Below the pieces are notes generated by a model that saw only the letters and a program-made list of their open reading frames with translations, made no database searches and had not been told where the DNA came from. DNA of 64,000 bases from Vitis vinifera (Eukaryota > Streptophyta > Magnoliopsida > Vitales > Vitaceae): NCBI RefSeq assembly GCF_030704535.1, contig NC_081822.1, positions 12,269,001-12,333,000 of the forward strand, given 5' to 3'. Positions 1 to 10,649 of the stretch are shown here, one piece after another (positions within the stretch are counted from its first letter, which is position 1; every line of letters starts with the position of its first letter). The translations under genes were made by a program, and so were the position numbers.

Positions 1-651
1 AAGATCTTTAGTATTCAATAGAAAAATATAAAAAATAAAATAAAATATATTACTATTCAAACATTCAATCAAAATAAGTTTATTTGCATAATGTTCCATC
101 ATCAATCAAGGCCATTTGCGGGTCTCAACCTTCTTTTCTCTTTGAAAGTTTTTTCTTCTTCTTGTTTCATAACAACATCAACTTTTTGTTGTCAAATCAA
201 AGTTAAATATTCTAAATCAAGTTGGAGTAGGATTAAAGTTTGTTTTTCACAAGCTTAATAGAAGTTTGAGAAAATGAAAATTAAAATCCTGAATGGATTA
301 TGACTTGAGTTTGATCCTCACAAACTAAAGATCTATAAATCCAAGGACTCTTGCTATTGTTTGAAAGGAAACTTAATTTCACATAGCTTCTAAAATCTAA
401 ATTTGATTTGATTTAATTTCTAAAATTTAATTAAAATATATTTTATTTTGAGTTTAACTTAATTTTTATATTTAAGTAGTTGACTCTTATTAAACATTTA
501 TGGTTATTAGAAGTTTTAATTTTAGAATGAATGTGAAAGTATTCAAAGGGCATTTTTTTTTCACAATTATATATATATATATATTTGGTAATTTTTTGTG
601 TGTTTTCAATCCTATCCTTCCTGTCCAAGTTCATTTGGGCAACCTTATGTT
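1..651. other. AT-rich intergenic DNA with no supported gene
   Basis: I see no coding signal here; the two short open frames near 443-724 are low-complexity and run into the neighbouring transposon. A stretch around 125-240 (CT-rich run followed by 'TTGTCAAATCAAAG') resembles 1325-1430, which directly precedes the tandem repeat at 1424. The area may therefore hold an older relative of that repeat. Confidence 0.5.
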
Positions 652-659
652 AGCCTGTC

Positions 660-1105
660 TAAGAATGGCAACGGGGCGGGTTAGGGACGGGTCGCCCCCA
701 TCCCAACCCCGCCCCGTTTATTAAAAATAATTCTCATCCCTGCCCCGTTTAGCTTTTTTTTTTTAAAAAAAAAAAAATTACTTTAAATTTTTTTAATTAT
801 ATTAAAATAAATATATTTTATAAATAATAAAATTATTATATTTTTTATAACTTATTTTATTAAATTTTTTATTATTATCTATATATTAAAAGTAGTAAAA
901 TAAAATTTTAAATTAAATTATTTTTAAAATTTAAATTTAATTTAATTTTATATGTAAATGGGGCGGGGTGGGATGGGACAATACCCGAACCCGCCCCGGG
1001 TTTAAAAAAAAAAAAATCTCATACCCGTTTATAAAATTTAAACCTCGTCCCATTAGAGGCGGGCGGGGTGGGTACCCGAAAAAACTCGCCCCATTGCCAT
1101 CCCTA
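660..1105. mobile_element. Non-autonomous hAT-type MITE (446 bp) with 8-bp TSD
   Basis: The ends form imperfect terminal inverted repeats: the left end reads TAAGAATGGCAACGGGGC and the right end, reverse-complemented, reads TAGGGATGGCAATGGGGC. The flanking 8-mers are identical, AGCCTGTC at 652-659 and again at 1106-1113, the length expected of a hAT insertion. The terminal ~60 bp are strongly GC-rich (GGGGCGGG motifs) while the interior is almost pure AT. There is no transposase frame, so the element would have depended on an autonomous hAT element elsewhere. Confidence 0.85.
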
Positions 1106-1423
1106 AGCCTGTCCAAAGAAATTGGAACCCCTTTCAAATTTATCAACTTAAGTCAACCTTATGTAGGCTTTTATTTATATTAATATTGATACTATGGATC
1201 TCAATACAAGATCTTTTTGGACTTGATTAAAAATAAAATAAAACCCCTATTTGAATATTCAGTCACATGTAGGAGGCGTTGTATCCTATTGGCATGATAT
1301 GTTTTGCTACCTATTAACATCTTTTGCTACCTTCAACATTCTTTACCTTCTTTTGGTCTTTGATAATTTTTTCTTCTTCCTGTTTTTTGGTAACATAAGC
1401 TCTTTATTGTCAAATCAAAGCTC

Positions 1424-1903
1424 AACATTTCAAATCCATCCTTACAGCCTGTAGGGTGTAATGTCGAATGTCATAAAAGGTTTGACCTACACTCATAAAA
1501 TATCAATTGGTTTTCAAATGAGATGATCAAAGTCTGATCCATTTGTTTTCTCATTATCAATATCTCTAACTTTTAAATTTTTTAAAACATTTCAAATCCA
1601 TCCTTACAGCTTATAGGGTGATGTCGAATGTCATAAAAGATTTAACCTACCCTCATAAAATACCAATTGGTTTCCAAATGAGATGGTCAAAACTCAATCT
1701 AATTATTTTCTCAATATCAATATCTCTACTTTCAAAAATTTTAAAACATTCCAAATTCATCTTTATAGCGTATAGGGTATGATGTCAAATGTCATCAAAG
1801 ATTTGACCTGTCCTTATAAAATACCAATTGGTTTTCAAATGAGATGGTCAAAGCCCGATCCAATTGTTTTCTCAATATCAACATCTCTAACTTTCAAATA
1901 AAA
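1424..1903. repeat. Tandem repeat, about three copies of ~160 bp
   Basis: Three successive units begin with AACATT(T/C)CAAATCCATCCTT-like sequence at about 1424, 1586 and 1745. They share the internal blocks 'GATGTC(G/A)AATGTCAT', 'ACCAATTGGTTT' and 'CTCAATATCA'. The units differ by scattered substitutions and small indels, so this is an old array. No open frame is conserved between units. It may be a satellite seed or subterminal repeats of an unrecognised transposon. Confidence 0.75.
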
Positions 1904-1984
1904 ATAATTTAATGACTTTAAATTTATTTTTTATTTTTTTATTTTATTTATTTATTTATTTACTTTTTTTTCTTTCTATTTTTT

Positions 1985-2502
1985 CCCTTATATTTTCCCT
2001 CAAATTTTTTTGGAACCAAACATAACTTTAAATTCTTTTATTAAAATGAAATTATTTTTATTTATCACTTCAAACTTATTTTAATTGTTTTAAATTATCA
2101 ATACAAAAATTAAATAATTTAAAAATATATAATTTTTTAACTAATTTTAATTATATTTAATTTTCTTTGAATTTTTTTTTATAATAATCAAACATGAGAA
2201 AATCATTTTTTAAAATTTTTTTTCTATTGAACTAAAGATAACCTAAAAATTACTAAGTTTTTAATGAGTTTTTGTTCCATAATAAAATGCATTATTATTT
2301 GTTTCCTTTTAAAAACAAAAGTAAGAAAGTATGTCATGTGAATTTTGATTACTCTTAAGACTTTAAGGAGAGGATGTCACTCTACTTTTAAAGCTGAAAA
2401 ATTAGTAATTAAAATTTTTGAAACTATATATATAAACAAAAAAGGGAAAGGAAAATTTATTTAAAAAATTAACGGCAAAATTCAGTAAAGAGGAAATTGA
2501 GT
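1985..2502 (+). repeat. Diverged copy of the promoter region found at 12250-12790
   Basis: This AT-rich stretch matches 12250-12790 in the same orientation. Shared landmarks are a TTTTTAACTAATTTTAATTA block, 'AATCAAACATGAGAAAATCA', 'AAAATGCATTATTATT', 'AGTATGTCATGTGAATTTT' and 'AAACAAAAAAGGGAAAGGAA'. A third, partial copy lies at about 10650-11230. Similarity stops near 2502, where the inverted copy of the gene's 3' flank begins, so this is a rearrangement breakpoint. Confidence 0.7.
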
Positions 2503-2885
2503 AGGAAATTGTAAGGAAAAGTAGCTGTTTAATCTCACCAAATTTTCTATGCAATCATCAGTTTTCCACGTCCACATTTAAACGATACAATATGGATGTC
2601 TATTTAAGTAACAAGCAGTCAATTCCTTAAACAATTTGGATTGTGAAGCCCACTTATTTATAGCTTTCATGAGTTTGTTTGGTGAGGGACTCACCTGTAC
2701 TGCATATTCAAATCCAGAGTAAATCACTTGGCTAGTGATTTATTCTCTTTTACAAAAGTCCATGGAATATAAGAAAACAGAAAGATCCCTTTAAATCAAA
2801 ACAGAGGATCCCTTTTTCTATTTTCCTTTTTCAACACTCATTGCCACTCTCCCTTCACCGCTCTTGCTTAAGCCAGTGCTTTGGT
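2503..2885 (-). repeat. Inverted copy of the 3' flank at about 14300-14640
   Basis: Read on the minus strand, this segment follows 14300-14640 closely. Shared blocks include 'GAGTCCCTCACCAAACAA', 'TTGTTTAAGGAATTGACTG', 'TTACTTAAATAGACATCCAT' and 'ACTGATGATTGCATAGAAAA'. It is the downstream flank of the broken gene copy at 3726-4420 and shows that the whole gene unit, not just its exons, was duplicated in inverted orientation. Confidence 0.8.
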
Positions 2886-3656
2886 GTCATCTACTGCTGG
2901 ATCAAATGTGGCCAACCCTAAGGTCCATGTGTTACATATAATGAATTTTGAACCACTAACCAAAAGAGAGGATAGAGGGACTTGGACCGTGTTGATTTCC
3001 GTGCAATGATTTATGGTGAAAATTAGAGAAACGAAAAGAAAAACACAGATTTAATGTGGCTCGGTAGATTGTCTACGTTCACGGGAACAGAGAAGAAGAC
3101 TTTTACTATATCTCACATTAGAGTTACATAAAAAGGTATTTATACTAACCCTCAGTAATGGAAATTCCAAAAAAACCCTTAAATTGTACCACGAGGGGCA
3201 TTGCCCCCTGCACCCCCCAACCTATCGTTCGCCCTCAACAATAGAAATACAAGCTTGAATGACAAATGTCATCGCTCCATCATTTCCTTTTTTTTTTCTC
3301 TTCATATGTTTTTCACTCAATATGAACCACATATTACAATTGACCGTCTTTGGGTTTCTTTACTTGTTAAATCTGAAACTTCTTCTTCCTAGCTTAAGCA
3401 GTTGCAACCTCTTCAGTTGTATGGTATCGAAATTGAGAGCTATGTTGAGGTTGAGATCTAGCGACGGACTCAGGTTTGGTCCCGAAATAGGGTAGACCAC
3501 ATCTGACCCCGCTGTAGATGGCACCAAAGCGTTAGTTTGGGCAGAGTGGCGAAGGAGGAGTGGAAATGGTTATTGAAGATCGACTTGCTCCGCACTCTCC
3601 ACTCTAGCTTCGACTATTGTCATATTAAGATTCAATTTTTATCACCAAAGTAAAGT
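2886..3656. other. Insertion-like segment in the inverted duplication, no supported gene
   Basis: This ~770-bp piece interrupts the correspondence between the inverted copy and the gene at 13153-14037. It contains 'ATTTAATGTGGCTCGG' followed by 'TCTACGTTCACGGG', a motif type often seen in dispersed plant repeats. The two small open frames at 3201-3495 overlap one another and resemble no family I know. The most likely source is an old transposon fragment whose ends I cannot define. Confidence 0.4.
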
Positions 3657-3725
3657 TCAAATGAGTTCAAATCCCAATTCCGAAAAGTTCAAGAAAAAAA
3701 GAAAAAAAAAACTAAAAAAAATTAC

Positions 3726-4420
3726 TTGTTGTTTTCTTGCCTTCAATTCTAAGTTGAGAGCTTTCAACGTGCTGCACAACAACTTCACATTCTCGATTTC
3801 CTGATTGGATTTTAAGGAAATATTAGAAACAATTTGATGATCATACCTATTTTGAAAAAAAAAAATCAAGAAAAAGACAAATCCACAAACTCACCAATTT
3901 TAGAAACTCTTTCTAATAAGTCAAACCGTCCAACATCTTCAACAAATCTTTCTTCTTCTGTAGAAACAAGAATGCCCAAAATGTCAAAAAAAAAAAAATC
4001 AATAATTCATAAAAAAAAAAAAAGAATAAGACACGAAATTTCAAAAATATAGAACGACAAAAAAGAAAATCAGAAATAGAAAAAAGTAAACTGTAAAAAA
4101 ACCAGAGGAGTTATGAACTATACCTTTTGATATAAAATGCGCTTACATTTCCCATTTAATTCGCTGGGGAAGAAGGAGAGCGGCGTGGCAGGACTAGAAA
4201 CATTCACACATGTATGAGCCAAAGACAAACTTGGATTAATGGCCGATATCTTCCTCCTAAAGCCCCAAGTCAATGGAAGACGAGACTCAGATTCAAAGAT
4301 TACGTGAGGAATCTGTAGAAAGATGTTAGCAACCTCAAATTCATCATCGTCAACGAAACGATTACGATTCTTCCTCTTCATTGTTGTTCCAAGGCTTCTC
4401 CAATTGAAATTCAAATCCAC
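3726..4420 (-). pseudogene. Broken inverted copy of the 217-aa plant gene at 13153-14037
   Basis: Three exon-like pieces can be read on the minus strand. Exon 1 (about 4131-4420) encodes MKRKNRNRFVDDDEFEVA and ends at a GT donor in the same place as the intact gene. Exon 2 (3895-3957) starts after a CAG acceptor with KKKDLLKML and carries an in-frame TAG where the intact gene has a Gln codon. Exon 3 (3726-3800) encodes EIENVKLLC...LELKARKQQ, a leucine-rich segment with clean splice borders that the intact gene lacks. The C-terminal exon is not found. The copy is cut on its 5' side by a TRIM element. The nonsense codon, missing 3' part and insertions argue for a pseudogene. Function of the family is unknown to me. 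Confidence 0.7.
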
Positions 4421-4445
4421 AAGAAACTATTCTCAACTGAAGATG

Positions 4446-4727
4446 TAGTGCATTCACCCAAGCGCCCACGGCGAACACAAGGGGAGTTGATGGACGCAGC
4501 CAACTCTCCGATCTGCCAACAATCTCACCCCCAACGACACCCTTGGGGTTCGAACCCGTGACCTCGGCTCTGATACCACTTGTAGGACCTCAGGTGCTAC
4601 CAACTCTCCTAAAAGCAATTGCTTGTAGGAAAGGCGCATACCCTAACCTTATAGTGCATTCACCCAAGCGCCCACGACGAACATAAGGGGAGTTGATGGA
4701 CGCGGCCAACTCTCCGATTTGCCAACA
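4446..4727 (-). mobile_element. TRIM (very small LTR retrotransposon), one LTR truncated
   Basis: On the minus strand there is a 147-bp LTR (4727 down to 4581, TGTTGG...CCTACA), a primer-binding site TGGTATCAGAGCC at 4578-4566 complementary to initiator Met tRNA, only 59 bp of internal DNA ending in a purine-rich tract, and then the start of the second LTR (4521 down to about 4446), which is cut off inside. There is no coding capacity. The layout and size match the element at 33868-34220. It resembles the TRIM/SMART class. The truncation abuts the pseudogene's 5' end, and the other side abuts a truncated Copia LTR, so no TSD can be seen. Confidence 0.8.
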
Positions 4728-5100
4728 ACAACCTCTATATATTATTTTAGAGAAGACAGGTGTAACCCATTATTGTTGATAGTGGAAGTTTGAACTGGAC
4801 TAGGTCTCATGGCTTTTCCTTTCGCATTAAAGGGTTTTCCACGTAAAAATTATGGTGTCCGATTTATTTTTCTATTGCATGAGTTTATTTGTTTATTACT
4901 GCTAGTTGTTATTGCATATTTAATTTTGCACAAAGAAATGGTAGAAAATTTTTGGTATTTGTTGGAATATTGTGAATTCACCCTAACAAGTGGTATGAAA
5001 GCCAAGTTGATTAGCAGTGGGATCTCTTGTGTGAATTAAATGGAGGAGGCTGGCAATGGAATGATTAAACTCAGCTTCCAATTATTCAATTTGGAATACT

Positions 5101-5820
5101 AGGATGGAGGATATTCTATATTGCAAAGAGTTGTTTGAGCTCATTGAATATAAGGGTTATAAGTCAGTTACTACAACTGAGGATGAGTGGAAGAAATTAA
5201 ATAGGAAAACTATTGGACAGGTTAGGTAGTGGGTTGATCAGAGTGTCTTCCATCATGTAGCCAAGGAAGTTGATGCATATAGCCTTTGGTAGAAATTAGA
5301 GAGTCTTTATGAGATAAAGACTGCACAGAATAAAGCCTTTATGATAAGAAGGCTTGTGAATTTAAAATACAAGTATGGTAATAGTGTCGTAGAGCATCTC
5401 GGTAATTTTCAGGGATTGTTGAATGAGTTGTCTACCATGAAGCTTGAGCTAGACGATGAGGTACAAACTTTACTTTTGTTGAGTTCCTTACCAGACAATT
5501 GGGAAACTTTGGTGGTATCCTTGAGTAATTCAACCTCAAATGGTGTGATAACTGTCAACATGGTAAAAGACAACATGTTTAATGAAGAAGCAAGAAGAAA
5601 AAAGTTAGGTATGTCTTCTAATATAGAAGCACTTGTTATAGAGAGATGGAGAAGAAGTAAAAGTAGAAAAGCTTCCAATGATTATAACCGTGACAAGTCA
5701 AAAGGAAAGTCAAAGTCCCGAAAAGAGATAAAGTGTTTTTATTGTGGCAAGCCAGGGCACATTAAAAGAGAATGCAAAAAATTCAGAAAAGAACAGTCTA
5801 AAGGAAAATGTGAAGAATAA
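5101..5820 (+). pseudogene. Copia gag remnant with CCHC zinc knuckle
   Basis: The frame opens around 5104 and has stop codons near 5227 and 5290, then continues uninterrupted from 5341. The central part has the SLP-(D)NWETLV pattern of the plant Copia gag (UBN2-type) domain. It ends with a zinc knuckle CFYCGKPGHIKREC, the CX2CX4HX4C nucleocapsid motif that binds retrotransposon RNA. The stop codons in the N-terminal part make it non-functional as one protein. Confidence 0.8.
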
Positions 5821-5914
5821 AAAGAGGGCAAAGACATTTGTAGCAGTTGCATCTGATGGTGATAGGATCATTGTTTGTGATAATGTGTGTGTAAACCTTG
5901 CATGCTAGGATTCC

Positions 5915-7050
5915 ACTTAGGTGGTTGATACAACAGCGTCGTTTCATATCACTACACGTAGAGATTTCTTATCTTCCTACACCAGTGGCAATTTTGGCTG
6001 GGTTAGGATGGAAAATGAAGCAAAATGTGAAATTGTTGGCATGGGAGATGTAGAGCTAGAAACTAGCATTCGGTGCAAATTGGTTTTGAAATATGTTAGA
6101 CATGTTCCTGATATGAGCTTTAGTTTAATCTCTGTTGGGAAGCTTGATGATAAGGGCTACCATAGTCGCCTTGGAAAGGGTAAGTGAAAGCTTACTAAGG
6201 GTTCTCTTGTTTTAGCTAAAGGGAAGAAAAACAATACTCTCCATAAGACAGAAGCGAGACTAGTTAAGGAAAATGTGAACATTGTTAAGAATGAAGCCTC
6301 TACTGAGCTATGACATAAGTGGCTTGGTCACAGAAGTGAAAATTGACTTAGGTTCTTGCTAGAAAGAAGCTTCTACCAGTTAAAGGTACATCATTATTAC
6401 CTTATACACATTACCAGTCTGGAAAGTAAAGTAGAGTTGCATTTCGTAGATTTCCTTCACGTAGAAAACCAGATATTCTTGATTTAGTTCACACTTATAT
6501 TTGTACTATGCAAAGTAATACTCTTAGTGGTGCACTTTATTATGTGACTTTTATTGATGATCATTCAAGAAAAGTATAAGCATATGCTTTGAAATCTAAA
6601 GACCAAGTACTTGATGTATTCAAATATTTTCATGTGAAGGTTGAGAGGCAAACTGACAATCAGTTAAAATATGTCAGAGCAAACAATGGTGGTGAATATA
6701 GGGGGCCATTTGAGCAATATTACAGAATTCATGGCATCAGGCTTAAGAAGACGGTTCCTAAGACCCCGCAGCAAAATGGTGTAGCTGAGAGAATGAATAG
6801 AACCATCTATGATAGAATCAGGTGTATGCTCTCTCATGCAAAATTGCCTAAGTCTTTTTGGGGTGAGGCCATGAGGACAACCATGGATTTGATTAATTTG
6901 TCTCCATCATATCCTTTAGAGGGTGACATTCCAGGGAAGGTTTGGACAAGAAATTTTGTTTCCTTTGAGCACTTGAGAGTGTTTGGCTACAGGACATTTG
7001 TTCATGTTCCTAGAGACAAGCGGTCCAAGCTTGATAGCAAGACTAAATAG
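5915..7050 (+). pseudogene. Copia protease and integrase remnant
   Basis: The protease part (5921-6187) has DTTAS where Copia proteases have the catalytic DTGAS-type triplet, so the active site looks damaged. Next comes a gag-pre-integrase stretch with stops. The integrase core (6589-7050) keeps NGGEY and the TPQQNGVAERMNRT motif that surrounds catalytic Asp and Glu. A stop codon at 7048-7050 interrupts the frame; coding similarity continues on to the reverse transcriptase. Confidence 0.75.
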
Positions 7051-7429
7051 TATATCTTCCTGGGTTATTCAAATGAAGAGTTTGGGTACAGGTTATGGGA
7101 TTCGGCTATCAAAAAGATTATAAGAAGTAGAGACGTTGTCTTCTTTAAAGATCAAATCATTGAAGACTTGGATCAAAATAAGAAGCTAAAGCCTTTTAGT
7201 GAAGAACAGGTTGATTTGGGTACAGTATCTCCTAACTTTATAGGACATGATGAACACAGGGAAGTTGTGCAAGAAGAACAGGTTGATATAGTTGACAGAA
7301 ATGATGAGTCTACAGTTGATGATGTAGAAAAAAATCTTACAGTTTAGAATGATGGCCTAGAATAGCAGCAAAAACAAGCTACTTTAGAGTTGCCTATTGA
7401 AACACAGTTAAGAAGATCTACTAGAGAGA

Positions 7430-9001
7430 GTGCCAACCTTCCGAAGGTATACTAGTGATGAGTATTTGTTGCTATCTGATGGGGGAGAGCCAAAAAATTA
7501 TCAAGAAGTTCTATTGCATGACGAGAAAAAAGAGTGGTTGAGAGCTATGTATGAAAAGATGAAATCCTTGCATAAGAACAACACTTATGAATTGATGGAG
7601 TTGCCTAAGGGTAAGAGAGCATTGAAGAATAAATGGGTACTGAAAAGGAACCTTGAACCAAACAGATCATAGCCAAAGTACAAGGCAATATTGGTTGTGA
7701 AGGATTTTAGTCAAAAGAAATGCATTGACTTTGAAGAGATTTTCTCGCCCGTAGTAAGATGTCTTCGATTTGAGTTGTGTTCGGTTTGGCTGCCAGTATG
7801 AATCTAGAGATTGAACAACTTGATGTGAAGACTGTTTTCCTCCATGGTGACTTAAAGGAGGGAATATATATGGAGCGACCAAAAGGGTTTACAATAAAAG
7901 GCAAGGAAGCCTTAGTGTGTCGACTAAAGAAGAGCTTGTATGGTCTCAAGCAGGCACCGAGACAGTGGTACAAGAAATTTCATTCCTTTATGGTTAAGCA
8001 TAGGTATGATAAAACTATTTCTAACCATTGTGTGTTTGTGAAGAAATTCTCTGATGGTGAATTTATTATTCTTTTGCTATATGTGGATGACATGTTGATT
8101 GTTGATTGTGATACTGGTAAAATTGATAAACTGAAAAAAAAAGTTGAGCAAGTCATTTGAAATGAAAGACTTAGGGTCTGCAAGTCAAATTCTTGGTATA
8201 AAGATTTCTTGAGATAGGACGAATGGAAAATTGTGGCTATCTAAAGAAATCGATATTGAGAAGGTTTTAGACAAGTTCAACATGCGCAAGGCAAAACCAG
8301 AGAGTTCTCCACTTGGAAGTCATCTAAAGCTAAGTTCCAAACAAAATCTTTCAAGTGAGAAAGAAAAAAAAGAAATGTGAAAGGTGCCCTATACATCAAT
8401 CGTGGGTAGCTTGATGTATGCCATGGTGTGCACGAGGCCTGATATTGTTCATGCTGTTAAAGTTGTCAGCAGGTTCCTTTCTAATCCTGGCAAAACACAC
8501 TGGGTTTTAGTGAAATGGATTCTCAAGTATCTGATGGATACTTCTAAGACATGTTTATATTTTGGGACTGACAAACCTGTTCTTGTAGGATGCACAGATA
8601 CAGATATGGTTGGGGATATTGATTCCAGAAAGTCTATTTCTAGTTATTTGATCACTTTTTCAGGGGGAGCAGTGTCATGGCAATCAAGGTTGCGGAAATG
8701 TGTTGCTTTGTCGACCACGAAGGCTGAGTATATTGCTATCACTAAAGCTAGCAATGAATTACTGTGGATGAAGAAGTTCTTACAAAAATTAGGTCTACAA
8801 CAAGAAAGGTATCTACTCTATTGTGATAGTCAGAATGTTATTCATCTAAGTAAGAATCCAACTTTTCACTCTAGATCCAAGCATATTTATGTGAGATATC
8901 ATTGGATTCGTGATGCACTAGAGCTAAAATTGTTTTGCCTTGAGAAAATCCATACTGATGAGAATGGATCAGATATGATGACAAAACCAATACCTATATA
9001 G
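7430..9001 (+). pseudogene. Copia reverse transcriptase and RNase H remnant
   Basis: The start of the RT domain (WLRAMYEKMKSL...) is read at 7430-7672 and ends in a stop. The frame resumes at 7777 with LDVKTVFLHGDLKE, SLYGLKQAPRQWY and the catalytic LLYVDDMLI. A frameshift near 8157 follows, and the RNase H portion (8384-9001) has ALSTTKAEYIA and the SKHIYVRYHWIRD motif. These are the standard C-terminal blocks of Copia polyproteins. Several separate breaks show the copy is dead. Confidence 0.82.
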
Positions 9002-9690
9002 AAAATACAATTTTGTAGAAAGCAAGCAAGCTTGGTAGAGCTCCTCACATAGTCGGGAGTGGGAGATTTGTTGGGTTTCCTCGTATGTGAGGGAGTGGGC
9101 CCCATATGCTTGGGGACCAAGTCAGTTACATTAAAAAAACAAAAAAAAAATCAAGAAAAGAAAAAAAACAGAGAGAAAAAAAAACGCATCTTCCCAGATT
9201 TCATCAACAAGTCGATCTCACTTCATCTGTGGTCCGATTGAGTTGAAATTTGGAGAAGAGGTTTGAAACTCAAGTAGCTACAATCTGAACGGTGGAGATC
9301 AGATTTTGAGCTCGAGAACTGGTGTTACTGCCTGTGAACAATAACGACATTTTTAGTATACTTTCTCCAATTTTTCTTTGTTTTTTTTTTAAGAGAGATT
9401 GTATAATTCAAGGCTATATGTGCTCTTGATGTATTTGGCAGCCTCTAGAGATTATTCTAGAGAAGACATATTATTGTCGATAGTGGAAGTTTGAACTGGA
9501 CTAAGTCCCGTGGTTTTTTCCTTCGCATTAGATAGATTTCCACGTAAAAATTCTGGTGTCTGATTTATTTTTCTGTTGCATGAGTTTATTTATTTATTAA
9601 TGTTAGTTTCTATTGCTTATTTAATTTTGCACAAAGAAATTGTAGAAAAATTATGGTGCTTGTTGGAATATTGTGAATTCACCCTAACAA

Positions 9691-9880
9691 ACAACCTCTA
9701 ATTCATCATTGTCAACGACGCGATTACGATTCTTCCTCTTCATTGTTGTTCGAAGGCTTCTCCAATTGAAATTCAAATCCACAAGAAACTATTCTCAACT
9801 AAAGAAGTGAACACGAGGATGGATGACAAAAAAAGAGAGGCAAAGAGTAGCAGGGAGCGAAATCTTGAAAGTAGTCTCAT
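9691..9880 (-). pseudogene. Second fragment of the duplicated gene's exon 1 and 5' flank
   Basis: Read on the minus strand this encodes the first ~20 residues of the family (MKRKNRNR...ELEV) and its upstream flank. About 110 bp of it (9691-9805) is near-identical to 4331-4440 on the other side of the Copia/TRIM block. Its upstream part, to about 9880, still resembles the 5' flank of the intact gene around 13060-13150. It stops abruptly at the Copia 3' LTR, after the codons for Glu-Val. Confidence 0.7.
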
Positions 9881-10649
9881 TTCCGTTGCAAAATTGCAAT
9901 CATTATAATACATTTTAAATAATATATATTAGATTTAGTTACTAAAAACGTTTCTAAGAGCAGAGATTAGAAAGCCAAAAAAACATTGAAAGAAATAACG
10001 TTAAAATTTTATAATACCTTTTTTTTCTATCTTATTTTTCAAATTATTTAAATAAAATAGAATAAATTTTCTTAATTTTTTTTTCTCTTTTCTTAGTATT
10101 TTTCAAGAATCCACCACATCCTCAATAGTTTTCATTATTTATTTGGGAGCTAGAATAAAGCTAAATTTTGTTTAATAATAAATCTACATATAAATAACTC
10201 ATTATTTATAATAAATTATATAATTAAAATAAAAAACATAATAATAAATGTGGTAAATTTATAAGAAGTATACTAAAAGTTTTGAAATAAATAATTTATA
10301 CTCATTTTTAAGTATTTATATTCACCTTTGAAATAGGTAATGATTAAAAAATAGTCATTGAAAAATAATAATAATAATAATATTTCATTTTAAATGAATT
10401 TAAAAATAAATAAAATTTAACTTTTTTAACACATAAATGAGTTAAGTCTTTTATTATATGTACACATTTATTCTATTTTTTTACCAACAAAGTATTCTAA
10501 AGTGCTTTAATAATAATTTTTAGGTTTCACCAACTTAGATTAAACATAGGATATGATAAGTAACGTGATACCTTACCTTATCTCATTACCAACCAAACAT
10601 AGGATAAAATATAATATTCTTTATTATTTTATCTTATACAATATCCGAC
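9881..10649. other. AT-rich intergenic DNA, no gene seen
   Basis: No coding frame or RNA-gene signal is visible. Simple AT-rich sequence dominates, including an (AAT)n run near 10365-10382. Confidence 0.5.

Larger units (their letters stand above)
4728..9689 (+). mobile_element. Degenerate Ty1/Copia LTR retrotransposon
   Basis: A 3' LTR (9069-9689, starting TGTTGGGTTT, ending CCCTAACA) matches the truncated 5' LTR at 4728-4987, which lacks the first ~370 bp. A degraded primer-binding site TGGTATGAAAGCC (4990-5002) follows the 5' LTR, and a purine-rich tract (9051-9068) precedes the 3' LTR. The internal order is gag, protease, integrase, reverse transcriptase, RNase H, which defines Copia. 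Many in-frame stops and frameshifts show it cannot make its own proteins. The right LTR is joined directly to a fragment of the duplicated gene's exon 1 at 9691. Confidence 0.88.

Noticed and set aside
1424-1903. CRISPR-like array
   Set aside because: The units are contiguous tandem repeats without spacers, in a plant nuclear context.
4540-4585. tRNA-like 'GGTTCGAACCC' and CTCTGATACCA
   Set aside because: The sequence has no cloverleaf; it is the primer-binding site and adjoining interior of the TRIM element, and it recurs identically placed at 34030-34073.
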